Assembly (NCBI GenBank): GCA_037179515.1 | Contig: JAXCGZ010007569.1 | Location: forward strand, 169,001-233,000 | DNA length: 64,000 nt | Reading direction: 5' to 3' | Origin: Halocaridina rubra | Lineage: Eukaryota; Arthropoda; Malacostraca; Decapoda; Atyidae | Shown here: in pieces, positions 44,561 through 64,000 of the stretch | Layout of the letters: every line of letters starts with the position of its first letter | Numbering within the stretch: the first letter of the stretch is position 1 | Made by a program: the position numbers and the translations under genes | The notes under the pieces: generated by a model | Database searches by the model: none | The model's input: only the letters and a program-made list of their open reading frames with translations | Told to the model about the DNA's origin: nothing

Positions 44561-45638
44561 TTAACAACAAAGCCAAGTGAGAGGACGCCTCATCCTTCCA
44601 CTTCTCCAAGGAGCCACAGCCTGCCCCTCCAGTTCATCTCCTGTGTGGCATTCACTCGTTGAACAGTCAGTGTCACGCTTGCTGAATCCTATCAGCAGAG
44701 GCTCATCATCCTCAGTCTCATCCTCACCTCCACTTCCCAGTCTCTCTAACCTCTCCTCTATGCACACAGCACGACGCCTGAGATCCTTAACATGGTCGGA
44801 GTATGCCATCCACCTCTGCCGCTCGGGGAAAGATCAGTTTTGCTACTCTTCCACACTTGAACTTCTTGAAGCACCTGTTTTGGGGGCCCTTAACCCACAC
44901 CTCCTCCCCTACCTTGTACTGGCAATCATCACCTGCATCCTGCTCCTCAACTTCATCTACTCCCTTGAATCTTGCTGAATACTTGTGAACCACAATAATG
45001 GGTGCAGTGTCCTCGTTCACATCATCCAACGGAGTTATGTTGTATAGGTATACAGCTTCTCTGATATCACAGCGAGTTCTGGCATCTATCCTCTTGATCG
45101 AACCCTCTCGACTATGGAATTACCTTCTGGGACATATGCACATTGAAACCGCAAACTACACCCCCACTTACCAACGAAATCCTTGAATCTTTAACTCTTA
45201 AATATCGCTGCATTGTCAGTCAAGATCTTCCGAGGTGGCCAATGTTCACAAAGCACTCATGCTAACAACTGTATCATGGTCTCATAATCCTCATAACACA
45301 GTTCGTGCCACAAATTGAAGTGACTTGGGTCACAATCAATGAGGGTGAAGTTGTGTTTTTCATCATAGTGTGTTATCCATTCCCAGCCATCCCCACACAT
45401 CCGGCAGACTCAGACTACCATATGTCTACTTTTGAGGGGCAGGATCTATACTGCTACACTCATCAGAATTCCTAACAACTTCCTGAACTTGATTGTGGGC
45501 AACATGTGGATGCACCCTTCTAGCAAAGTAAATTGTTTGTTCCACACCAGGATGACCCATATTCTGATGAATGTCTCTCGTCTTGTCTGGGTCAGGACGG
45601 TTTGCCACAGCGCACACATAACCTCGCTGACAACTCAA
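44561..45638 (-). pseudogene. integrase remnants, older LTR element
   Basis: 45638-45426 holds the zinc-finger start (HQNMGHPGVEQTIYFARR), where the first cysteine of the usual CxxC pair is lost. 45029-44787 and 44809-44561 hold C-terminal pieces (EEVWVKGPQNRCFKKFKCGR, then an acidic tail with GEDETEDDEP). The catalytic core between them is too broken to follow. Confidence 0.6.
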
Positions 45639-46424
45639 CTACTGGTTGGGTACCTGCTTCAAAGCATCCACAAGATTGCAAATGCTAGGTACTAGCTTGA
45701 GGCTCAACTCTATGTTATACTCCTCCTTCATCTGGGTTCTGACTTCCAATCTTCTTCAGATTAGCATCTCACTTGCTTCTTTTGTCTTTAGCCTTGCTTT
45801 GCCAGTCAGCACATCAGTTAACCAGTGATAGACAGAAAAAGAATCAGTCTTTAAATGTACCTTTTTATATTCAATGATAGAGCCCATTAAGCCCTCGAAT
45901 AACAGCCTCTAACTCTGCCATGTTTATGTGCATGCCATCTGACTCCCTCAACCATGATCCATCCTCTAGAGTCATTCCATTCACCTGAAAAACAACGCCA
46001 ATAGCTAATGAGCTCGCATCAACCCACAGATCCGCCTTGGCACCCTCCACATATCACCTTCCATGAGCCAGATCGTTTTTATCTAATCTGCGACAGATCT
46101 CCTCCAACGTGACATGAACATATTCCTCTCTGATCTCGTCATCCCATCCTACACTGTGAGTATTCACTATTCTTTTGAGGTAAGAGGCAGCCACTCTCAA
46201 CCAGCCGCAAACCGGCAAATGCTAGTCAACCAACCACAAATTGAAAATATCACTCTCCTGGTCATTACATCTGGTATTCCCTCTAATATATTGTCTCTGC
46301 ACCAATTGAGCTGGCCCTTTCTTTCTGATCACCCTACACTCTCATGCCTAGAACCCCCCCCCCCAGCTGATACCTTCTCAGGGCTCTTACATGCTAAACC
46401 CCACTTTTACAGATTATTTATGAC

Positions 46425-46924
46425 TCAACTGCATGCCACACCACTTTCATCCACATAAATGTCGTCCAAATAAGCTGACGTGTGTTGCTTGATCTCAGGT
46501 TCTTGATCAAACACCGCTGTCAAAATTCCTGACATTATTAGTGGTGCAATGTTCATCCTGAACCCAAGCCACATTCCTTTAAACATCACTGTCTGATACG
46601 CCCACAGATTTTTGTCCACATGAATCTCCAAATACACCTTCCTCAAATCAACAATGGCTCTATTACTTCTCATCCTCTGACCAAGCCTGCATTTTGTCCC
46701 GACACACATCCGCCTTTCCGGTAAAAGCATCCACGTAAATTCAGCTCCCTGTAATCGAGGACCTGCCACACTTTTTTCTTGTTCTTCTGATCCACTGCAG
46801 TGAGAAGTATCAAGCCATGAGGGGGGGACATGTTTTTGCTCATCGTGTGGCACAAGCCATCCATTCTTAATCCATTGTGCCAATTCCTGTTCAAACTCCT
46901 CTCAAACATGTCGTGGGACTTCAT
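46425..46924 (-). pseudogene. reverse transcriptase fragment, older LTR element
   Basis: Two overlapping - strand frames. One has PPHGLILLTAVDQKNKKKVW and VLDYRELN; the other has VDLRKVYLEIHVDKNLWAYQ, FRMNIAPLIMSGIL and AYLDDIYVDES, the YxDD catalytic box. At least one frame change lies between them near 46690. RNase H should follow but I cannot trace it clearly. Confidence 0.75.
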
Positions 46925-47464
46925 ACTTCATTGTTGTGTTGTTAAAATTAGGTTCCTTTCCCTCCAACCATAACCAAGTAACCACCCAATGACATCCATC
47001 AAATACTGCTTTGAAGTACTTCTCGTCTACAACTACAACTGGTTTTTCTTCCCTACACACAGACATACCAGCCAAAGACTCAGTTCTATCTCCTACTGTT
47101 TATCTACTGAGTCGACTCTGTCGACTCAATACCATTCATCCCCAGGATGAATCCAAAATTCACCGGACAATGATCAATGACTCTCACCTATACTCTTGCC
47201 TCATTGCCGCCGTGACCTATGTTGACAAACCCCTCTCCTCTGCAGGAAACCTCATAGCCACTAATCCCAATTAGGCCAACATCTAGCCTACTCTAATCTT
47301 GACACATCCTCTCCTCAACTATACATCTATTGCATCCACTTCCACAAGTGCAATAAACCGAGTTCCGTTTACAGTTATCTCAATCACAGGCAGAACCAAT
47401 TTTAATTCTTGGAAGAAGGAGCTGGTGCTAATTGCTTTTCCTCGTTGGAGTTTAAATCACAGTC

Positions 47465-48181
47465 TTTTGCCATGTGACCAGGTTTATTACATCTATAACA
47501 CACACGAGATTCATTAAATATGGTAGATCCGCTTCCTGACTCCGCATGCAAAGTCAACAGGCAATCACGCACAAAGTGGTTTGGTTTTCCACAATTAAAA
47601 CATAGTCACAGTGTTATCTTATGCTAAAAATCAGCACGTCGTGATAACTTCTCTTTATCATAATCTCCACCTCTACCAAAAAATACAGTGTCATTATTAG
47701 AGTCCTCTGTCAAAAGTACTCTTGCCCTTTCTACAATCTGACTCAAGTCCATACTCTCAATAAGCGCACCTGCCCTAAGTGCCTGTTTCACACGATCAGG
47801 TAATCTGGTAATAAAAGCGCATGACAATAGCTTCTTGTTACTGCAGTCAAACAGCGAGCTCAAACATTTCAAGTCAGCTAAATACACATCTACACTCTCT
47901 CCTTCCTTGATTTGGAGTTTAGTGAACTTTTCATAAGCTGTAAATGAATCTAATCCAAATGCAGATTTCAGTGCCTCTTTTACCGCTTCTGCATCTTTCT
48001 TGTGATCATTGCCTAACTGCTGATACATTGTAAAAGTGCCTCCAGTCAGCCGCAATGGGATAACCACAGTCAAATCACTAATTTTTCTAATCCAACACAC
48101 TAGCTCAGCTTTATCTAATCACTCAATGACGTCTTTACTGCCATTTTGCTCCTTAATTAACTGCAAATCTGTAGTCTCCAT
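47465..48181 (-). pseudogene. Gag with two zinc knuckles, older LTR element
   Basis: - strand frame starting at an ATG at 48181, with one in-frame TGA near 48120, then open from about 48100 to 47624. It contains LRLTGGTFTMYQQLG, FTAYEKFTKLQIKEGESVDV and YLADLKCLSSLF, then LPDRVKQALRAG, the helical capsid-like part of gag. Two CCHC knuckles follow near 47610-47465: CFNCGKPNHFVRDC and CYRCNKPGHMAKDC. The frame between capsid part and knuckles is broken. Confidence 0.8.
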
Positions 48182-48240
48182 TATTAGCCTATTCCCTACC
48201 AACCTATTTTCTCTTACACACTGCTTAAACCTAGATAGCT

Positions 48241-48764
48241 TGTGGGCAGAAATAGCCTATATAAAATTCAAAAAAAAAATCACACATAAAGTTTGTCCTC
48301 ACCTCTCAGATCCACAGGCGACTCATCAATACTGGAAGGCCTAGGCTAGACAACCCCAGATGTCAATAAACAGCAGGCCAAAACTTTCCGGTAGGCTAAT
48401 TGACCAGCCTACACTGCAACCAAATATCCATCTTTAACAATCATAATAATACCCAACTTCTTCCCTAACATAGGAAACACAAAGCCACAACCACTTCCTA
48501 ACTATAAACAAGCAAATAAACCCATGTACGAATTTACTAGAATAAATAAGGAACAAAATCAGGACGACTTATCCTAACACCGGCGTGGGCTCCTCCAGAC
48601 CTCAACACAACAATACATACATACATATACCTTGGCTGCAATAACAACCATAACAGTGACGATCCTGATGTTCGCCCTTTGACTTTCTACTCTCTCCCCC
48701 AAACTTTCGACTTTATTCTCATCATGAAAAAGCAACCCACCTCTCACTTTTCGCCCTGCCTACA
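48241..48764 (-). repeat. 5' LTR of the older LTR element
   Basis: About 524 bases beginning TGTGGGCAG and ending CTACA on the + strand. It is longer than its partner because of an insert at about 48611-48642 that reads ACATACATACATATACC then TTGGCTGC, like the tail end of the family B insertion at 29178. Confidence 0.85.
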
Positions 48765-50000
48765 CAAAGAGTATGGGAAGATAGTAGATGGCTGCATACC
48801 TTTCACCAAAATAGGAGTAATTCATGCCTGAGAGAAATGGTTCAATAATGAAGAGCTACGGAATAAAGAGACAATTGCTGGAAAAGGTATCAGAGGAGAA
48901 AAAGGATAAATGCCTGGCAGACTTATAAAAGAGCAAGAAATTATTACCTAAGTAAAAGAAGAGAGGCAGAGAGACGATGGAAGGAATATCACCAGGAAGG
49001 CTAAAGAAAATCCCAAACTTTTCCACAGCTTTATCAGAGGAAGACTGACTGTCAAAAAACAGGTTTTAAAGCTAAAGAGAGCAGATGGAAGCATCACTGA
49101 GACGGATGAAGAGATCTGCAAAGGAATGAACAAGGAATTTCGGTTAGTTTTTGCAGCAGAAAATACCCCACCCACTCAGATTGCAAGGATAGCAGCTCGT
49201 AGGTCGGTATTTGAGAACATCATCTTTTCAACCATAGAGGTATGCAAAGCGCTGATGAAATTAGATGCGCATAAAGTTACAGGTCCTGATGATATATTCC
49301 CTTATGTACTTAAGAAATGGGCTAAATCAATATCAGCGGCAGTATATATTATATATGGAAAGTCGCTGGAGTCAAGGGAGATTCCAAGATGCTGGAAACA
49401 AGAGAACGTGGTACCTATCTTCAATAAGGGAAGGAGGGATACAGCTCTAAACTATAGACCTATTTCCTTGATCAGCATAGCCTGCAAAGCTGTGGAGAAA
49501 CTACCAAGAAAACACTTCTCTCTTCACTTAGAATCCTTCAACTTTTTGAGACAACATGGCTTCAGAGAAGGTAGATCAATAGTAACAAACTAATTTGAAT
49601 TTTATGATGAGGTAAGCTGTATCTTACAGGAAAGAGAGGGATGGGCGAATTTCATATTCCTAGACCTCCAGAAGACGTTTGATACGGTCCCACATAGGAA
49701 TCTTATTAAGAAGCTGCAAGCAAAGGCGAGAATAGGTGGAAATGTCTTGGAATTGATAAAAAGTTACTTAGAAGGAAGAAAACAAAGGGTTAGAGTAAGA
49801 CACTCAGTGTATGAATGGAGAAGAGTTAGTAGTGGAGTTCCACAGGGTTCAGTTTTACGGCCACGTTTATTCCTTGTATATGTAAATGACCTACCAGAGT
49901 CTGTAAATTCATTCATGAATATGTTTGCAGATACTACAAAGATTGTAAAGAAAGTAAGAGACGAGAAAAATTTTAGAGAACTTCAGGAACACCTATCTTC

Positions 50001-50072
50001 ATGCCCAGGCCCGATGAAGGCAATATTCTTTGCCAATCCTGTTGTCACACTCATAAAAAAAAAAATAATAAT
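50001..50072 (+). mobile_element. very short A-tailed family A copy inside CR1-like copy 5
   Basis: About 60 bases reading GCCCAGGCCCGATGAAGG, then GTTGTCACACTCAT, then an A run. It interrupts the CR1 coding between ELQEHLSS and the resumed HEWLEKWLMKFSASN. ATCTTCATG before and ATCTGCATG after may be its target duplication. Confidence 0.75.
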
Positions 50073-50875
50073 CTGCATGAGTGGTTAGAAAAGTGGCTAA
50101 TGAAATTTAGTGCTTCTAATTGTATGGTAATGAAAATGGGTACAAGTGCAAGAAGGCCCAAACTTGAGTACTTAATAGCAGGAACAGGACTTCAAGAGAC
50201 AGGAGAATGAGAGAGATATAGGAGTAAACATTCTATCAGACTTATCTCCAGAAATGCACATAAATTGCAAAGTAAGGGCAGTATATGTTTTCTTAGCAAA
50301 TGTAAGGGCACATGGAAAAGGAAATGTTCAGAAATATTTATGTAACCTAAGTGAGGATACAGCTTGAATATGCAGTCCCCTTTTGGAATCCACACTTAAA
50401 AAAGCACACAGTTAACCTGGAGAAAGTTCAAAATCATGCCACGAAATTGGTGCCAGAAATACGCAATCTCTGTTATGAGGAGAGGCTGTGGGAATCAGAC
50501 TTAACATCACCTCGAAGCTAGATGAATTAGGGGGGATATGGTGGCGAATTTTAACTTCCTTCATGGTTATGACAGAGTGGATAGGGAGCAATATTTTAAT
50601 ATAGCTGGCACCAGAACTAGAGGTAATAATTTGAAACTTCGTAAGAAAACTTCTTTGAAGGATGTAAGGAAGTACTTTTTGAGTGTATAAGTAGTTTATG
50701 ATTGGAATTTGCTAAGCAAGGAGGTAGTTAATGTTAACTCAATTCATAGTTTTAAAGACAAGTATGAAACGTATCACTAAGTATGAAGTGGAACCGACCA
50801 GGAAACAGGGAGTTACGAGTATGGGGCTCTTTCCCGTAAGCACAATTAGGCAATTACCTTAGAACGAGGGTCTGC

Positions 50876-51189
50876 CCCTCTCTTATGTCTCACTTCTTTA
50901 TATCATTTTTGTGCTTTCCTTCCCATCCTATTCCCCCCTCTCTAGTGATGAAGCCCTGCATAGGGCTAAGAGAGTTCACTCGACACTGTCACATACTTTC
51001 CCCCCATCATTATCCCATTACACAATACACGAAATGATGGGATAGGATTGGGGGGGGGGATAAGTGACGGCGTCGAGTGAACTCTCTTAGCCCTATGCAG
51101 GGTGTCGCCACTAGAGGATGGGAATAGAATTGGAAGGATTGGGAGGGAAAGCACGCAAATTAAATAAAGAAAGAGAGACATAGGAGAGG
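50876..51189. mobile_element. foldback (palindromic) element, about 150-bp arms
   Basis: Diverged inverted repeat centred near 51022. The inner arms share AGCCCTGCATAGGGCTAAGA then GAGTTCACTCGAC with their complement. The outer arms share TATGTCTCnC, GTGCTTTCC and a terminal CCTCTC. It sits directly after the 3' end of CR1-like copy 5. No coding. Confidence 0.75.
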
Positions 51190-51339
51190 TCGTATCTTCA
51201 TGTGGTTATCCAGGTCGATTATTTTTTATTGATAGTGAACTCAACAACATAGCATTTGTTTTCTTTTATTTCTGGACCCGTTATCAGAATGACTAGAGTA
51301 GTTTCAGTCCGTTCAATTTTTTATTTTATTTTACAAGCT

Positions 51340-52540
51340 AACTAGGTAAATGAATGTCATGATTGGAAAGGGTAAATTTAATGCCGAGGTTCTGGAATCA
51401 TGTGGTGGGAAGGGAGATGTTGTTGCGTGGTTAAAATAGCCTAAAATTATTGGCAAAATTTACGGATATTAAAGATTTTGCTAGCTTTATACAGTTGTTT
51501 CTGGAAGGGGATGCATTAGCTCTGCATCTGGAGATGAGTAAGAGGGATCAATTAAATGCTGCTAAGATCGAGAGTAGAATGAAAGAAGCTTTTGAACATG
51601 GCACGTCTATTGCTTTTGGAAAGTTTAAACACTGTGGTAGTTAAGGGTACAAGTAGTTGTATTTGCTAATGAAATAAGGAGGTTGGCTGGGTTAGCTGGT
51701 AGACTGGAGGATAACAGGAAAGTTCACCATCATTAAATCATCGCAGGAAAATTCACCGTGAGGAAAATTCACATGATCATTATTTAGTAGAAAGTACAGT
51801 GACAGTGGTAGAAAAATGGAGAAAGAGGGAAAGTACGAGAGGAAGAGAGGTTCTAAAAGTAAGTGAACTGAATAAATAAGAGAAAAACTGTTAATATAAG
51901 GCTAATCTAAGGAATGTGTGGATTGTAGTGAAAGAGAAGTGGAGGAGGGAGTGGAAAAAGAATGGAGTTGTTTCAAGGAGAAAGTTATGAAAAGTGAAGG
52001 GGCAGTACGTGGAAGTAGACTAATAGGAGGAACTAAAATGAAAGTTGGTGATTGGTGGAAAGAGGTGAGTGCAGTAGTGACTGAAAAGAAGAAGGTTTTA
52101 GAGGTATGGTTGCAGATATGTATTGTAGAAGCATGTGAAAGGTATAGTGCAAAGAGGAGGTTAGCAAAGTGCGTGGTGAGGGAGGCAAAGAGAGAAGTGG
52201 ATGTAAGATGGAGTAGGAGCTTGTCTGAGAATTTTGAGAGGAATAGATATATTGGAGGGAAGTGAAAAGAGTGTGGAAAGGTGAGTCTGGTAGGGAGAAG
52301 TGTGAAAGGAGCAGAGGGACAATTCTAGTAGACGAAATATAGGTGAGAGAGAGATGGGATGAGTATATCAAGGAATTGCTAAATGAGGAAGATGATAAAG
52401 GCAGAGAATGTGGCTGTGGGAAAAGAATGGAAAATGCCAAAGATGAGTGATAAGAACTATAGAGAAATAACAAAAGCGGAGGTACATTTGGCACCGAGTG
52501 GAATGAAAGCTGGTAAAACATCAGGGATAGAAGAGTTGTG
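51340..52540 (+). mobile_element. RTE-like element with a gag-like ORF1, internally deleted
   Basis: 51370-51645 encodes, with one frame change, GKGKFNAEVLESCGGKGDVV and then FTDIKDFASFIQLFLEGDAL, a gag-like capsid region. 51918-52262 encodes the linker of an endonuclease-RT protein (VGDWWKEVSAVVTEKKKVLE, AKRRLAKCVVREAKREVDV). Both are on the + strand within 1.2 kb. I read them as ORF1 and ORF2 remnants of one element whose remaining ORF1 and endonuclease were deleted; that link is an inference. Confidence 0.6.
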
Positions 52541-52631
52541 TAAAATTAATTAATACAAAAGAATATATATGATTTAGAAACTGGCATTGAACTAGAACGA
52601 GTTTCTACGATGCTACAAAAAAAAAAAAAGT

Positions 52632-53006
52632 ACACCCCAAAGCATATCTGATATTGCTCTGATATGGCATTGTTTTATTCACTATTTTGAAAAGAACCGA
52701 AAGTCTCACAAGAATGCTGTACCAAAGCCACGTTTTATAGACGTAGCTGATGTCATAGCCTCCATGAAAGGCATTCACTCCTCTCCTTTCAAAAGCTTTT
52801 AAGTCGGTTTAGGTAAATTTGCCAAGAAAGCTAAAAGGCTGACTCAGGATTGTGCGATGCATTTCCAAGGTATGAGCAGGATGAATTTTTATCAGACAAA
52901 TGTGTGTGAGGTACAGTTTATTTCTCCAAGTGGAGTCTGGCAGATATCAAAACTCCTACCTGAAATGGCACCAGAAATCACAAAAATACTTACTTCCAAG
53001 ACTTGA
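52632..53006 (+). pseudogene. unidentified protein-like reading frame with one stop
   Basis: 124 codons with a single stop (TAA at 52800-52802) after 56 codons. Composition looks like a real protein: ISDIALIWHCFIHYFEKN, PRFIDVADVIASMKGIHSS, then GLGKFAKKAKRLTQDCAMHF and VCEVQFISPSGVWQISKLLP. I do not recognise the family. It is preceded by an A run of about 13 and followed by a short GA array. It could be a transposon gene fragment, a pseudogene, or an exon with a sequencing error at the stop. Confidence 0.4.
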
Positions 53007-53038
53007 CCATCTGTTTTATTTACATTTTCAGGTTACTG

Positions 53039-53058
53039 AGAGAGAGAGAGAGAGAGAG
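53039..53058. repeat. short (GA)n array
   Basis: Ten GA units just after the unidentified reading frame. Confidence 0.9.
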
Positions 53059-53817
53059 CATCCAAAATCAAGAAACCTATACTGTGCTTATATCTTTAAA
53101 GAGCAGAAACACAAAAATGTTGGCCACTATTACCAGTCATAAGTCACATACTTAAGAATCAGCGGTCATTTTGTGTAACAGAATAATGGAAACAACAATT
53201 GTTGTTTCAGTACAACACATGCCTACCTAGTGTGTCACAATAGCCAACTAAAAGGCTTAGAGAATGGTCATTCATCCCTGATAACTTGCCAAGAACGAAC
53301 TGGCAGAGGAGGTGAAAATGGGTAGGATCATTTGAAACTCGCCTAACTCAATTCTTTTGCTACAGTTGTAACCATCCTGCTTAGCTAAACAGGATATGGA
53401 ACCTACCAAGAAAAAAAAAATTGACATGCTACCTCAAAGGGGTTGTTTCTTATAAACATGGATAGCATAAGATATATAAAGATGAAAGAAAACTGATGAA
53501 ATGGTGTAAAATAAATCTTCATGTATTCATTACTGTGCACACAATCTGTATAATTCTGAATACCTCTCTGTGAGAGCTTCAGAAGCCTTACTGCTAATAA
53601 TGCAAATAACTGTGTTCAACACTGAGACTCCTTCTCTGGCAGATAAAATGTATAAGTTTGAGGTCATAATGTTACAGAGGTAATAAGTAAAACACATTCC
53701 TGAATTGAAGTGCTACATAAGCAGTAGATTGCTCTTATAAGCAGCCCATTCTCAATGATCAAGAGACAAGAACCATAAAATAAACTTTTAAATCATGGAG
53801 CAATTTTGCAGAGAACT
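53059..53817. other. no recognisable feature
   Basis: About 760 bases with no supported frame or repeat family. Confidence 0.4.
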
Positions 53818-54107
53818 AATTTTTTTTTATGATTGTGATACCAGGACAGGCAAAAAAAAAAAAATAATAATCTACCCTCATCAAGCCTGGGCACGAAGAA
53901 AACATAAAGAGAAACAGAGATGGGGAGTATTGTGACTTGTCAAATAGGAAGGGATAATAAGACATATGTAACGAATATCCGAGAATATTCGGTGTTGATG
54001 TAGGCATAGAAAGAGAACCGTAACTGAAGGAAGACTTAACATCGAACTGTTCTGGACAGTCTTATTAAAGTCCACAAGACCCTTCAGCTGTAGTATCACA
54101 ATGGCCG
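53818..54107 (-). mobile_element. A-tailed interspersed repeat, family A (longest copy)
   Basis: On the - strand it runs from about 54107 to an A tail (T run at 53818-53827). It shares its tail-proximal 200 bases with 21990-22207 and its head with 42390-42612. The tail-proximal end reads CCTGGTATCACAATCAT on the - strand. Reading frames are not conserved between copies. Confidence 0.8.
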
Positions 54108-54625
54108 ATTGGTGCCATGGGTGCTAATTAATTCTAAGTATTTCCCTACATGTCATGAGCTCCAACTATAAGGTAAATGAAATAATTGTATTTATGCCAC
54201 AAAACAGCTGTCAGAAAGATTTAGGCTAGGCAAAGTACAATATGATAAAACCCTGCAGCATCCCCTTTTCTGTTGCGACCTCCCTGCCTGTTTAAGAGGG
54301 ACAGAGCAGTAAAACTGGATACGATAGATAATGTGCAAATCTCTTATTTTAAAAAGCAAATTAAGGAAATCATATCATTGCATATAGTTTTTTCGATAAT
54401 AGAAAATAACCTTAGGAGTAGTCATATATAAAATCTTACAAGAAGACAGTAATAAAACACCGGTAAAGGAGGGAATAAGATACAAATATTGTCTACACTT
54501 TTAAGTATATTTTATAATAAAAGTATTTCATATTATAAATCTGTTAAAACATACCTTCAGAACAGGTAGGTAATTAATTTAAAAAGAATGATAATGAAGA
54601 AAGATCATATATAAAAATCAGAATT
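54108..54625 (-). other. MON1 3' flank
   Basis: AT-rich sequence downstream of the MON1 stop, likely holding its 3' UTR. I see no certain poly(A) signal on the - strand. Confidence 0.45.
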
Positions 54626-63762
<9,137 letters not shown>

Positions 63763-63776
63763 TTCTATCAGACATG

Positions 63777-63970
63777 TTCTGGTTTTACGTCAGGGGCGCC
63801 CTTTTCTACTAAGGGCTAGAACAGTTGCCTTCTTGCGAAGGACTTGTTTTGGCAGATGTAATCCTTACCCTGAGTGCATGCCCTTGCTAACCTCAGACCA
63901 TGATGGGGCGCGAACCCTTGACCTGACGCCTCGAAGTCGAGGATGCTACCGCTTGAGCCATGATGACTAC
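63777..63970 (-). mobile_element. tRNA-derived SINE, full-length, with a 14-bp target duplication
   Basis: 194 bases flanked by TTCTATCAGACATG at 63763-63776 and 63971-63984, an exact 14-bp duplication. On the - strand the head reads like a tRNA: box A-like TGGCTCAAGCGGTAGC and box B-like GGTTCGCGCCCC about 40 bases on. The remainder (CATGGTCTGAGGTTAG to GACGTAAAACCA) is tRNA-unrelated and shared with copies at 27507 and 55771. The perfect duplication suggests a fairly recent insertion. Confidence 0.92.
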
Positions 63971-64000
63971 TTCTATCAGACATGAATAATAAAAAATAAA

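Larger units (their letters stand above)
44046..48764 (-). mobile_element. older Ty3/gypsy-like LTR retrotransposon inserted in CR1-like copy 5
   Basis: Two long direct repeats, 44046-44539 and 48241-48764, flank - strand coding in the order gag, zinc knuckles, RT, integrase. The RT-before-integrase order excludes copia. The repeats differ at many positions and the right one has about 30 extra bases at 48611-48642. I could not find a matching 5-bp duplication, and the left border could be off by about 10 bases because host and LTR sequence look alike there. All coding parts carry stops or frame changes, so the element is old and dead. Confidence 0.85.
43636..50870 (+). mobile_element. CR1-like non-LTR retrotransposon, longest copy (copy 5), interrupted by an LTR element
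   Basis: Two + strand parts, 43636-44045 and 48765-50870. Part one is the end of the AP endonuclease: GFNHREIDFINLDPHSGED, LLDLVFTDNVLDIE, MSDHCVLLKEYIIEDVLPES. Part two resumes at KEYGKIVDGCIPF and runs through a linker, RT fingers (49126-49593: LNYRPISLISIACKAVEKL), palm (GVPQGSVLRPRLFLVYVNDL, MFADTTKIVKK) and thumb, to the family 3' end near 50865. The usual second D of the FADD box reads T here. Several stops and frame changes show that it is inactive. A short family A repeat is inserted at 50001-50072. Confidence 0.88.

Noticed and set aside
63763..63984. Possible functional tRNA gene
   Set aside because: It has box A and B-like motifs, but also an unrelated 3' body, a target duplication and sister copies. 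It is a SINE.

Overview
This is a eukaryotic nuclear window. It is intron-rich and AT-rich, with many long (AT)n and (GA)n arrays and many transposable-element remnants. Two host genes, both conserved across animals, face each other tail to tail. Exportin-6 (XPO6) is on the + strand with coding exons from 16440 to 35801. MON1, the Rab7-activating vacuolar fusion protein, is on the - strand from 62888 down to 54626, and its 5' end lies beyond the window. The mix of CR1-like, RTE-like and I-like non-LTR elements with long dinucleotide arrays looks to me like a decapod crustacean genome. That is an inference from pattern; no marker gene here fixes the species.

Layout. 1-13.9 kb is a transposon pile: a BEL/Pao-like pol remnant, 3' ends of non-LTR elements, a nearly intact LTR retrotransposon (2749-7735, 178-bp LTRs, 5-bp target duplication CAAGG), and an I-like non-LTR element on the - strand (about 8166-12026). 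Both insertions sit inside one older + strand I-like element, whose broken reading frame can be followed across both. 13.9-16.4 kb is the non-coding region upstream of XPO6. 16.4-35.8 kb is XPO6 with 22 coding exons. Its introns hold a 405-bp near-perfect palindrome, a Tigger transposon that itself carries an insertion, a tRNA-derived SINE, and a tandem duplication that made a pseudo-exon.

35.8-54.6 kb is a second transposon island between the convergent genes. It holds RTE-like fragments, inverted CR1-like copies, a second older LTR retrotransposon (44046-48764) inserted in a CR1-like copy, a foldback element, and one unidentified coding-like stretch (52632-53006). 54.6-62.9 kb is MON1 with eight coding exons. 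A tRNA-derived SINE with a 14-bp target duplication closes the window.

The two host genes have no obvious shared pathway. XPO6 exports actin-profilin from the nucleus, and MON1 works with CCZ1 on late endosomes. Everything else with coding potential looks like mobile-element sequence, apart from the unidentified stretch. Exon borders were placed by eye from GT/AG sites, frame continuity and family similarity, so single borders could be off by a base or two.
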